From Muricea muricata (lineage: Eukaryota; Cnidaria; Anthozoa; Malacalcyonacea; Plexauridae), in NCBI GenBank assembly GCA_963855995.1, contig OY979717.1:1113179-1177178 (forward strand): DNA of 64,000 nucleotides. Direction: 5' to 3'. Every line of letters begins with the position of its first letter. Positions within the stretch are counted from its first letter, which is position 1. Under the pieces are notes generated by a model. The model worked only from the letters and a program-made list of their open reading frames with translations, was not told where the DNA came from and made no database searches. The position numbers and the translations under genes are program-made. Shown piece after piece: positions 24,572 to 43,100 of this stretch.

Positions 24572-25160
24572 ATGATTTTTATGTATTGTTCAAATCAAAA
24601 AATCTACCAACTCCTGTGTACACATAAAGATAAAACAGATATAAACTTAAAACCCGGGGAATACCGAATCCCTTGCACATGCGGAAAGGTGTATATTGGC
24701 GAGACAGGCCGTAACTTGAAAGTTAGAAAGAACATAAAGATTGTTGCCTCAAATGCCAACCCGATAAATCTGCTTTGGCAAAACATGCATGGGAAAATGA
24801 CCATCCGATTAAATGGGATGATTCTGAACTTTTGGTGCCAGTAAGAAATTATTTTTCAAGGAAAATCCGTGAATCAGTTGAAATCTTTAAAAACAAAACA
24901 ATCCTGCAAGAAGGAAAGCCTCTTCACGACACTTGGACCTGTCTGTTTAGTAATTAAGTAATTACAGTCTAGTAGCAATATAGTTGCTTTTATCAAGCGT
25001 GCGCGCGCATTTAAATATTGTAATTAATTGACGTGTACATATATCTTGCGTGTGTTTTAACCGTTGTAATTTATCGCTGATGATGGCGTGAGTCAAATGG
25101 GCCGAAAGCTTAGATATTTTCGATAAAATAAATTTAATTACATGGTGTTCCACAAATTTC
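24572..25160 (+). mobile_element. Penelope-like retroelement 3' fragment with GIY-YIG endonuclease relic
   Basis: The frame encodes a GIY-YIG nuclease core: IPCTCGKVYIGETGRNLKVR-like sequence (GKVYIGETGR is the diagnostic part), then, after a frameshift near 24735, PDKSALAKHAWENDHPIKW with the His-containing AKHAWEN motif, and a C-terminal helix ending at a stop (24955-24957). GIY-YIG fused behind reverse transcriptase is the signature of canonical Penelope-like elements. The reverse transcriptase itself is absent. About 200 bp of 3' sequence follow, including CTGATGATGGCGTG and GGCCGAAAGC (25077-25109). The fragment sits just downstream of the last visible DIMT1 exon. Confidence 0.8.
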
Positions 25161-25242
25161 TTATATAAAATATTATATGATTTTTCTATTTTAGCACATC
25201 ATTTACATAAAATGAAATATTGACTGCAAAACAAGCAGTAAC

Positions 25243-30714
<5,472 letters not shown>

Positions 30715-31114
30715 TATGATGACTCTTATGCTGAATTTACAGCCACACGTGTTTAAAATATTTCAAAATTCTCGATAATCATACACAATTATTTAAAGAG
30801 AAATACATATGAAACTTTATAGAAATACAATTTATATTTAAAAAAAGAATATTGGACAAATATTTCATACTCTAGCTTACACCACGAATTGCGCTTGGCA
30901 TAAGCCCGCCGACATGTTGCGGGCTCATTAGAGAAACCAATACCTTGTGCCAATACCAATACCATTGGCAATTTTCAAAATTACTGTAGTTTTGAAAACC
31001 TCTGGTACCCAGGGTATAAAATATTGGAAAACATAAAAAAACGGGGACTGGAGAGCATAAAAAGCTCTTCGTGCTTTTGCACCGCTGTAAGTAAATAAAT
31101 AAAAGAGAAATGGT
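30715..31114. promoter_or_regulatory. Shared DIMT1/SETD9 bidirectional promoter region
   Basis: 400 bp separate the two divergent start codons, and both 5' UTRs must fit here. The sequence is AT-rich without an obvious TATA box at a convincing distance for either gene. The arrangement alone supports a bidirectional promoter; transcription start sites cannot be set from sequence. Confidence 0.6.
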
Positions 31115-34100
31115 ATGTCACGATGGTGGAAGAAACTGCTGGAACGCTGGAATGGATACCGCTATCGTTTTGTACCTTGGGTTATGGTAAACTTTAAGAA
31201 CAGGTAACTTATAAGACGGCAAGTAGTTTATCGCAAAATGATTGATGACTAAATGTAGTTTGTTTTATTTACTATTTGATATTAAAATGATTATTTCATG
31301 TGATGTCTCAAATGACTCCGTATGTACAGCCCACAGGTCAGCACAGAACCACAGTCCACAGGTGTGTAACACGTGAGATTTCAGCAGTTGTGTGAGAAAA
31401 TAATCATAAACTTTTTCTGAAGTTTCAAGTGATTTCAAGACAACATGTGAAGTTTTTAAAATTGATCTAGTCCACTTCAGATATCAGTAGAGAATAACAC
31501 AGGCTAAGTTTTGTTAGATCTGCTGATATTTTGGGGCATGCAATTTTGTTGTCTTCTATATACTTTCTATTCAATTTTATAAATCTTTGTATGCCAAAAT
31601 GTTCATTTGTTTCATGTCTTATATTAACACAATAATTTCTTTGCCCATCATTTTAACAATGACTTCAAGTAAATTATTGGCATGAGAAAGCCAGGCTCCG
31701 CTGTTTCTTGCTCCCTAAACACACACTTAAAAAATTGAGTGCTTCTTCAGAACTTCGTTTTGGTCTGCATTATTCAAGAACATACAGTTTGCAGTTATCA
31801 TTTAACATTGTAGTAATTGGAAAATCTGAATCTCACCTGTTGCTAACATATTACCAGGGGCTTGTTTGAAGGCCATATATGAAAAAAATATGTGCTTGAG
31901 GAAATGATTGAATTGTGTTCATCCCATCATTTACTCTGTGTCTGCAAATGTGGGAATGCATGTCTTGAATAAACTACGCATGTAATACAGACTGCTAAAA
32001 TTGTATTTTTTGTATATATTTGTGACCTTTATCCATATTAAAAACACTGGAAAAGCTAGCATTTTAATTAGGGAGGGGGGGGGGATTTTCATATCTTCAT
32101 TTTTACTTGACTGATTTCCTTTGAAATAAGGTTAATTTGAATTTTGGCAGAACAACAGTAGTGAAGCCAGCTCGACAATTTGGTCATGCTATGCAAATTT
32201 AAATCATTATCATTATTCATTTCTTTAGAAATTTATTCCTTATGTATACGGTCAAAAAACACAGAAAAATTTGCATTTGCATGACCAAATGTCGAGCTGG
32301 TTTCGCTACTGCAGAACACCAGGGATGAAGTTAGCAGTGCACATCAAATACATATCTATTATTACCTTGGTTATAGTAAGTATTCACCTCAGTTAAAAAT
32401 AAACTATAATTAACAATGTAATTTTAATAATTTTAATTAACAAACAGGCAAGTAAGAGAAGTTTTTGGTCCATCAAATGATAGAGCAATTGATGAAAAAG
32501 ATGCTGTGAAAATCTTGGAGAAATACTTTAATGAACTGGACAAAAATGCTGGAGAAAGAACAATTTCAAATAAGAAAATAATGGAGAATGCTCTTGGTTT
32601 TTCAATTGCACGTTCACAAAGCAATGTGTCGGGAACTGGTGTTTTTGTTTCTAGTGGTACAGTAAAGAAAGGAGACCTGGTTTCCATATATCCAGGTATG
32701 TTTTATATTATTCAACATTGTGTGATCTTTTGATGATTACTGCGGAGCCCTAGAATGGTATGAAAGGATTTCCTTGAAATATATTAGCAAAAAATTTATG
32801 TTTTGAAACACCTAAAGTGCTTTGGTTCAAGGTTTTGAGGCTTATATTAAGGCAACCTTAAATCATGAAAACAATTATTAGTAACGCATCTTATCCAACT
32901 TAGGCCTTGCCAAATGGCTCAGAAATATAAAATATTGGGCAAATGTTACATTTATGTATAGTGGTAATTTTATTTGTTTGTTAATGACGCTAAAGACTAC
33001 AATTTTTAATCATAATATATATACATCGATATATGAATAACGCATAACCATTTACAAGTTTAAAATTGCACATTTGCTGTCCCCATGCTGTAATGTTTTA
33101 AATCGCAGTTTGTATGCCTTTACAGTAAGGACAGTAAGTGCTCATGCTGAGTTGTAAATCTCGAATTCTTTATATAGCTAGTTAATAATATCCTGGGTAT
33201 TTTTGGCAAATGTGCGGAGGGGTTTTCAGGGACTTTTTAAGACCGTAAAACGGCCACCAAGACTTAATGAATTAAGTTCTAAATCTTCTCACTAAAACGT
33301 TCGGCGCAGTTCAAAAGAGGATGTTTGAGTTGAATTCGTCGCAGCTGGAAATTATCTTTTAGATGAAACCCGAGACTTAAGAGAAAAAAGCAGAAGAAAA
33401 GCCGCGCATTATAATGATGGTAGTATACAATGACCAGCACTCGCTATTTTCTTTTCAAATAATACCTCCTGTCGTAGTTACTTTCGAGGGCGGGTGGGCG
33501 CACCTAAACTCAATCTACTCTACAGAAAACGGACCCAAGAAAGATCCTGAAAAACCCCTCAAAGTGTCGCAGCTTCTTACAGCTAGTATATGTAGTTCTA
33601 TTTAGTGTAATAAATATGCTGTGTTTCATTATATCATCATTAACGTTCAAGCCGATGTGCGAATTAATTCTAGACTCAAATATACTATTAAAATTTTTAA
33701 TATTTTAAAGGTAAGCCGGACGTAATTTCATCTCAGCTTTTTTTATAGCTTGATCCCAGGAGCTCCATCTTATTCTTCGATAAGATCCGTCCTCTGTTTT
33801 CAGATACAAACCGTTCAAGTTTGAGGTGTAACAGTGTTTATACCACCAAGCACCTTGATATCTTGCTGCACATTGATAGCGATCTTGATCATTATCTTTA
33901 TCTTTTGTTGAGAACTGCATATCGTTGTGATAACTGAACGAATCTCCAGCATTACCTTAAAGTATACTATTTAGTGAACAAAACTAAATTTATAGTACTC
34001 TGACATTCTCTGAGCTGGGGAAACAACGGGGATTAGTAAGGAAATTTGGCCAATTTAAGCCGTCATGCACGAAACATATTCGTGACTTTGAGAACACACT

Positions 34101-37100
34101 GTATTTTAATTCTTTTTTAGAATTGTCCTCACAGTCAAATTTCCCTCGAGATCACACCCTTTTCTTTGTATAAATTAGTTTGCTTACAAGAACTAGATGT
34201 CATAATCATTTATGTTTCATCAGAAGTCAGCGTGCTGCACGGTGGTATAAAATGTACCTATATAGATTTAGGGAAGCATTGAATGTTCGCTAACCAATGT
34301 TGTAATTGGCAAGGACCAATCATCATACAGTATGTTGTTTTAAACGCCGAAATATAGGAACCCTGTACTCTGGGGTACTCATCACACGAAATATACGAAA
34401 TGTTGGCACAAATTTGCTGCTTTCAGATGCGTAATGTCCATTGCGCTCCGTACATTATAACTAAGACGTGATCAATCCTTTTGGTGAGTTATACACTGAC
34501 AATCGTGTAGTGTGGTCACTGTGGTGTGTACTGTTTACAATTATCTAATAAAAGTTTACTTTTTACCTGTAAAATTGCTCACATTCAATGTATAATTCTC
34601 CGACACTGAAGCAATAGAAAATTCTCCATAATTAGCGTATGCTGTATCGTTTTTAAAATCCATCAACTCAACTCGTAAAAAATTGTGATCAGATTTTGTT
34701 AAGCGATGTATTTTATCCAAACCAAGCCAAAAATTCTTTTTGAGATCGCCAAAACCATTTTGGTAATCTTGCCATCCAAGATAGAAGTCTTGGCTTGCAT
34801 CCTGTCTTCTTTGGAAAACTGTCCAGCCTCCAACATCTGTTTGCATATCACACCAAACTTGGAAAGACCCAAGGCCATCAGGATCAATTGTGTAGATATC
34901 ATCTTTTCTTTCGCCAGATTTATATAAACTCGCGCAATTTTGTTCTGTAAATTGTAAGCAGATGATTTATTGTGAAAAATGCATGACTTAGCCTGCGAAG
35001 CAGGCGCTCTCGGGCTTAAGGGGGGAAATTGAAAGAGCGCCTGCCGCCATCCTACCGTAATTTGAAACACGCCCATTTATTAATGATGTCTAACCTTTCA
35101 ACGACTGACCAATCACAGCGCATTCTATTATTAGGCCGGCGAGATAATTATACATTTCGCGGGGAAACGTGTTTACAAAAATAATACCCATTGATTGTGT
35201 TACAAAAATGATACCCATTGTGTTACAAAAATAATATCCCTTGTTAATTAACTACAATCGTCTCAACCAGCCAATGGATTTTTTCGTAGCCTCGATCGAC
35301 AGAATCGAAAATACAGACGGATGGCGCTATTTCAAAATCCCCCCTTAAGCCCGCGAGCGCCTGCTTCGCAGGCTATGCATGACTTTATTGAAACTGCTGA
35401 AGAAATTGCTCCTGAAGAAGTCTACGAACAGCATATTTAAAGCGCAGAAAGGTTGCATCGGGGCCAGACTAGCTTGCGTAGCTGGCGGTTTTAAGGGGTT
35501 GGGGCTTGAAGCGAGGGAAATTTGAAGCGTGGGAAGCGAGGACGGGAGAAGCGCGGGCGGCGAAAATTTAGGGAGGCGCGGGGCAGGCAAGGCCCGCGCT
35601 TCTCCCGTCCTCGCTTCCCACGCTTCAAATTTTCCTCACTTCAAGCCCAAACCCCTTAAAACCGCCAGTTACGCGGGCTATGACCAGACAGTCTGCCCAC
35701 GTGATTTTAAAGAAATTTGCAATGGAGCTTTCGTAACCTGTCGCTCTGATCTTTTGTATACCGCAATACAGAATTCTGTTGATTTTAACTGAAAACTTAA
35801 CTTTGATTTTCTCGCCTTATATAAGAGGTATTTTCATAATTACTTCGTAAATAGATCTATAAAATTGAAGAGTGTTTCACAAGCCAATTAGGACATTGGC
35901 GTTCGTCTTATATCAGATATACAAACTGTCGGCTTCGCAACAACACGGCTGCCTATGTTGCAAATAATACATATATACATAATACATAAAAACTACCTGT
36001 CTGTGCCGAAGAAATGGAAGGACTTCACATAAATCACCAAAAGCATATTAAATATTGAATATTATGATGTAATTAGTTAAAATAAAGCTACATTTTTAGC
36101 ATTATCGATCGAAAATTAATATTACTTGCTTGGGTCTTTGAAATACGATGATGGATATAATAAACAGTACATTATTAGGTTTGAAGATATGAATTTATCT
36201 TTTCGTGGTGAAAACAATATTCTACTCTTTTGCTGCGTTCATGCATAAAAACCACTCGAAGATAAGAATTAAAATATAAATACTAAATATGACACTATTG
36301 CAAGCGTTAAGTTTGCAAAATCCATGATACTTTTATAAAGAACTTGCTAGTAATTATAATGATAGTTTAAAACATTTAAAAAGTGAGATAAAAGTCTCGA
36401 TCTAACAGTAATAATATTGCTGAAATACTGCATGGTCGATAATTATTTATATTATACCTCAAATTAAAATTGTCCAATAAAAAAATCCTATTTGTACTGC
36501 GTGATAATGTAATTTTTCGTGGTGTCGCATGCCCAGTCCCCGGTTTCGAGCCGACGTTCCGCGAGACGCGCACTGATTAAAAGCGACGTCCCGCGAGAGC
36601 TACACGCACTGATTAAAAGCAATGAAAAATGTTGTGTTTTAGATTTCTGACTCGGTATTGCTCAACCTAATATCGCATGTTCAAATTTTAGGTATAATAC
36701 ATCACTTCGGGGTAATATTTCACAATATCACCCTCACGCCGAGTCTATGTAAAATGATTATAATTCACTTGCATGAATTAAACTTGTCAAGCTTGTCAGA
36801 AGCTCTTCCGGACAGTTGAGGCACAAGTTTAGCTTAAAATCTAACAGTAACTAAAATTGTAACTTGCAATTATTTTTCTTCGGATAAAGACGATTAAATG
36901 TAAGAAGTTTGTAAGTACTATTTACAACATGAGCGGCCGTACGTGTTGTGTCAGCATATATGGAGAGTTTGTATATCTGATACAACACGGACACGAATGT
37001 TGTAAATGGCTTGTGTAACTCTCTAATGGCTTGTGTAACTCTCTAATAGCTTGTGAAATTCTCTAGTGGCTTGTGTAACTCTCTAATGGCTTGTGGAACT

Positions 37101-40100
37101 CTCTAATGGCTTGTGGAACTCTCTAATGGCTTGTGGAACTTTCTAATGGCTTGTGAAATTTTCTAATGGCTTGTGGAACTCTCTAATGACTTGTGAAACT
37201 CACTTGCAGAGTAACTTAGACAAAAGATCTTGTATAAGTCGAGAAAATCGAAGTTAAATTTTGTGAAAATCAAGGGAACTTTGTATTGGGGTATGATTTC
37301 TCTTCTGTTTTCTTCTCATTTGACATTTTGGCTTTTTTAATATATTCATGAAGTTCAGAATTAAATTTGTACCTATTATTATACACGCATGCTGTTGACA
37401 GCGTATCGACCATTAGCGTGCTCAGTAATATATATTAACGAAGACCAGAGAGATCGTGCATCTGAGTCGTCCATCGCGCACATATAGGTTGGCTCAGTGT
37501 TGTTTTTTGACGAAGCTCAACTTAATTAAACTACGTTCGTACTCTGAGGCAAAAAATACCCATAAACAACTTCATATGAATTAAGTATATCACTCATTTG
37601 CTGGTGACCAAATAAATTATAAGCTTTCTCCGGTCCACACAAACACATTGTCTTTCTCACGCAACCTCAGTTTTTTTCTTCATTTGTTCTGAAAATGTTT
37701 GTCCAATTTTACCCTCAATGTTTTATTATGTCAATGTTGGCATAAAAATGTAATTTACAATTTCAATTAGGACAATTCATTTGGAACCGCTTTATAATTT
37801 ATCATTTCAAACGCGTGAATCGAAAAACAAATACTGTGTGACTGCGATGCGAAATCAATTAATAAAGAGAATTATACAATTTAAGCAATAGTTGATACAC
37901 ATGCAAGGAGCGTTTTATCATATATTTTAGATATGATAAAACGTGATCGTTAGATCAAATGACCTCGAAAACGATCCATTTTATACCCATCTTGCCAGTT
38001 TGTTTACGAAAGAATTTTCAACATAGATGTTGTATAAGCGGCCGAGAAAATCGAGGCAAACGTTGCGTTAAAATCTACGTGTGTTTTTTCCACATATAAA
38101 GACTCTTTCGTGGCTATTATTAATTATTAATGATTTTTGAAAAACACGTAATTGCACAATTAGAATTTCCCCTACATGGCATTATTGACATTAGTACGTC
38201 ACATTGAACGTTATATGTTGTTTTGTTCCTGAAGGTCAAATGCTGAATGCTTTCTGGAAGTGCCTCAAAATATTGCCAAAGAATAGATAATCATATATTT
38301 CATTGTTACAAACCAGTTATATCTGCTCTGTAAATGGGAATAAATTTTTAAATCTTAATCATTTGTACATAAACATTGTAATTTTTAACGAATAGTTATT
38401 AGGCTATTTTATCTGATGAGTGCCACATCTCATGATACGAAAATAGTTAGCTAGTAATAAAGATGCCTAGTGGAATTTGTTGAGTCGTATAAGTAAATTA
38501 ATTATGCTCTGCATATCCATTGAGAACTCTTATATATATATATATAAAGAGAGATACAGGAATCATATTAAATCTTTTACACACAAAAAATATTCAAACA
38601 AAACGGAGCTTTCGAGACAGATTTTACCATGAAGTGGTCCATAACAAAAAAGTCTATTTCCTTACAAGGGAGGATCCAAAAAGTGTAATTTATGTTTGGA
38701 CGAAAAACTTGCTCGCTTAATAAGGGATCGGAAATAGTTTTGGCCTGCCAACACAAAAATAGATTTCGGGTAAACAACCTAAACAAGAAGGGATGGATGC
38801 TATTTGACCCACACGTCTAGGTTTCTCTTTAGGCATAAAAGAAGCTCGCATGTTTTCGAAATTTGTAATTACATTGATCAAAAAGAAACTCGCGTTTTAT
38901 CAATTTTTCATTTGTGTCACACTTTCTCCTTGACACTAATCACAACATGCATGAAAACAAAATTAACATGCACTAGAAACCGGAGCAAGAAAAGCAGAAG
39001 CATGCACGCAGATACAGTCTCTGGTACAAATGCAAAAAATACCTCGGATGGTCCCATTGCTGGCATTTGTCTTGCTTTCCATTCCGTTCTGTGTCTGAAG
39101 ATAATAATTAGACTGAAATGTGATGAAGGACATGGATATAAGACATGTATACACATAGTGGATGGATACTCAATTACTCAGCATAAATTTGACAATATAT
39201 ATTCAAGTAAATGAATTTAATATAATGTACGTTCAATACAGAGGTCTTCTCACAGAAAAGTATATAGCTGTACATTAACAATTGAGTACATAAGAACATC
39301 GCATATACCGTTTTAATATCGTGGAACAAAGTCCAATCTCCATCCTTAAATCCTTGTCTTGGTTTAGTTTGATTGGTAAGTTGACAATTCTTTCCATTAA
39401 AACTTATTCTGAAGTTAAATCCAACGCATTTTGGTTCCTTGTAACAAAGTAAATTACACTTTACTTGAACTTCGTCAGTTAAATTGTGACTTGATATGAT
39501 TTCTTCTGGTAGTAAAGCTTTTCCTCCTGTCAATAAAATTTCACATTTATTAATCGTTACTAACTTCAAGAGAATTTGTCATGAAAAACACAGTATTTGA
39601 TGTTATGAACAATATGTCACGCACCCTGCCTGAAGACCTGGTAATGGCTTGTAGAGCATTTTTCTCCGTTTGATCTTGCAATAGAAATTACAAGTATTGT
39701 TAAAGTGACAAGCATTTTCTGTACTGGGGAGATCAACGTTGGACAAACTCTACGTCGAAAGTCGACTACGGAATGGAAGGAGACGCATGTGTTCTGCTAT
39801 ATAAATCACGTGTAGAGTTACATAGAGGACGGTCTAGTCGGGGGGGATCATAGCAGTTAAGCTGGTCGGAAATATCCGGTGAGGTTTATAAGTCGAAAGT
39901 ATGATGGCACTCGGCATATTGGATGTAATAAACTGTCTATCTAACTCATTCTTTATCTGTCAATGGGAGATTTTTTGCGATGGCATTCATTTGAGAAAGA
40001 ATCCCCCCTGCGTCCTAATAAACACAGTATCCACGGTGTAGCTGCAGGTGGCTGGTGTATGCATTTGGAAACAAATTGATCTTATGGAGTCATACGAGTC

Positions 40101-43100
40101 ATAAATAGTTAAAAGAATACGCAAGTCATCTGTTTTCAATTATGAAAACTCATTTGCTTTTCCAATCTTAATTTTTTTTGTATGTTCTTGCAAATGTCTC
40201 TCTGTAAAAAATTGTATAGGAAAATATGCATACGTTATAGCAAAACACTCATTAATAGTTAATGAGTATGATGAAGATATTTTTGTGCAATGTTTGAAGA
40301 CATTTTGCTCTAGTGATGAAATGAATGATTCATGACTGAGCGATGATGCATCACAGATTGATTTTTTAGGAGCCAGAAATTATTCGTGGTTAGATTTATA
40401 TATGCTTGTCCAGGCAAATTTCATCCTTTTGCGTTTTAAGCTTTCTGTCAAGTTTATTTACACTCAACTTTTTTAGTGCCATTCAGTATAAAAACGTCGC
40501 AGCTGATGCATCAATCAACGAACACCTTTGCGTCATTAACAGAAGTCTCACTCTAATGGGACCTTTTTGATGTTTTTGCTCCATAGCCGCTAACTTCGTA
40601 AGCAAATATAAAGCTGTCCCAGTTCAGTAATTTCCGCGCATTAAATCGCTATAAATAGCTCTAAAATACTTTAGCCATCCGGTATTTTTTAACTACGTCA
40701 TATAGAGTTGGAGTGCATATAAATATAAGAAATACTCCGAAGAACAACATCTTGTAAACTCAAGATATGAGCTATTAACAACAAGACAACAGTTGTTAAT
40801 AGCTCATATCTTGAGTTTAGAAGATGTTGTTCTTCGAAGTATGTTTTTTCTTATATTTTATTAAATTGTCTGCTGGTAAAGGTTTTTGTGTATAGATATC
40901 TTTGTAGCTTTTTCCAATATAAAGTGAGGTAAAGTAAGAAGATCTCATTGCTGCTGAGTTGGAAGCTGTTTATACTTAGAAATAATTTACTGTAATAATA
41001 ACTCGAACTATCGTTATCAGTGTCAATAGTACAGTAAAAAGAACCCAAAAGCATAGGATCTTGCACTACCTGAAACGATAAAAGGATGCTGACATTGAGG
41101 GCTTTCGTCGGACTTTGACAAGTACTAAATTTTCGAATTCGTCTCACAACATCCTGTGCTATTGAAAACCATTTGTTATCGCAATTCACGAAACACAAAA
41201 TGCAAATGCAAATTTTTGCCAATTTAGAAAACTAATTAAACAAATTGACGATAAAAATTAAGATGTACGTATTGAATGTCCTAAATTATAGTTGAGAAAA
41301 GATGCACTGTTGCGAACAAACAAAATTCATTATATGCAATTATATCACTTATTCCAGTTGAAATACATATGTTATTTACCGCATAGGAGGTCCGGATGGG
41401 GAGAAACTGCCCGAGCCGTTTTCAAGAGCAAGGGCACAGTTTCTCCCCATTCGGACCGACGCTGCCGGTAAATAACAGTTTATTTTTTCACTCAACTTGC
41501 AGCAAGCCTGTCGACAACTTGCAGCAGACTTGTTATCATCAAGCTGGAGCAAGGCATGCGAACGCATCCTGATATCGCGGGCTTGATGACCGCAAGCTGC
41601 AGCAAGCCTGCAGCAGACTTGATGACTGCCAGGTAACAAGCCTGCAGCAGACTTGATGACTGCCAGGTAACAAGCCTGGAGCAGACTTGATGACTGCCAG
41701 GTAACAAGCCTGCAGCAGACTTGATGACTGCCAGGTAACAAGCCTGGAGCAGACTTGACGACTGCCAGGTAAAAAGCCTGCAGCAGACTTGATGACTGCA
41801 AAGTAACAAGCCTGGAGCAGACTTGAGGACTGCCAGGTAACAATCCTGCAGCAGACTTGACGACTGCTAGGAAACAAGCCTGGAGCAGACTTGACAACTG
41901 CAAGGTAACAAGCCTGCAGCTGACTTGATGACTGCAAGGTAACAAGCCTGGAGCAGACTTGATGACTGCCAGGTAACAAGCCTGCAGCAGACTTGATGAC
42001 TGCCAGGTAACAAGCCTGGAGCAGACTTGACGACTGCCAGGTAACAAGCCTGCAGCTGACTTGCTGACTGTCAGGTAACAAGCCTGCAGCAGACTTGACG
42101 ACTGCCAGGTAACAAGCCTGCAGCAGACTTGATGACTGCCAGGTAACAAGCCTGGAGCAGACTTGACGACTGCCAGGTAAAAAGCCTGCAGCAGACTTGA
42201 TGACTGCAAAGTAACAAGCCTGGAGCAGACTTGAGGACTGCCAGGTAACAATCCTGCAGCAGACTTGACGACTGCTAGGAAACAAGCCTGGAGCAGACTT
42301 GACAACTGCAAGGTAACAAGCCTGCAGCTGACTTGATGACTGCAAGGTAACAAGCCTGGAGCAGACTTGATGACTGCCAGGTAACAAGCCTGCAGCAGAC
42401 TTGATGACTGCCAGGTAACAAGCCTGGAGCAGACTTGACGACTGCCAGGTAACAAGCCTGCAGCTGACTTGCTGACTGTCAGGTAACAAGCCTGCAGCAG
42501 ACTTGACGACTGCCAGGTAACAAGCCTGCAGCAGACTTGATGACTGCCAGGTAACAAGCCTGGAGCAGACTTGATGACTGCCAGGTAACAAGCCTGCAGC
42601 AGACTTGATGACTGCCAGGTAACAAGCCTGGAGCAGACTTGACGACTGCCAGGTAACAAGCCTGCAGCAGACTTGATGACTGCAAAGTAACAAGCCTGCA
42701 GCAGACTTGACAACTGCAAGGTAACAAGCCTGCAGCTGACTTGCTGACTGCCAGGTAACAAGCCTGCAGCAGACTTGATGACTGCCAGGTAACAAGCCTG
42801 CAGCAGACTTGATGACTGCCAGGTAACAAGCCTGCAGCAGACTTGATGACTGCCAGGTAACAAGCCTGGAGCAGACTTGATGACTGCAAGGTAACAGGCC
42901 TGGAGCAGACTTGATGACTGCAAGGTAACAAGCCTGGAGCAGACTTGATGACTGCAAGGTAACAAGCCTGCAGCAGACTTGATGACTGCAAGGTAAGAAG
43001 CCTGCAGCAGACTTGATGACTGCCAGGTAACAAGCCTGCAGCAGACTTGATGACTGCCAGGTAACAAGCCTGGAGCAGACTTGATGACTGCAAGGTAACA

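Noticed and set aside
35529..35792. GC-rich ORF in the fibrinogen-gene intron
   Set aside because: It reads through the arms of a foldback TIR element and has no domain.
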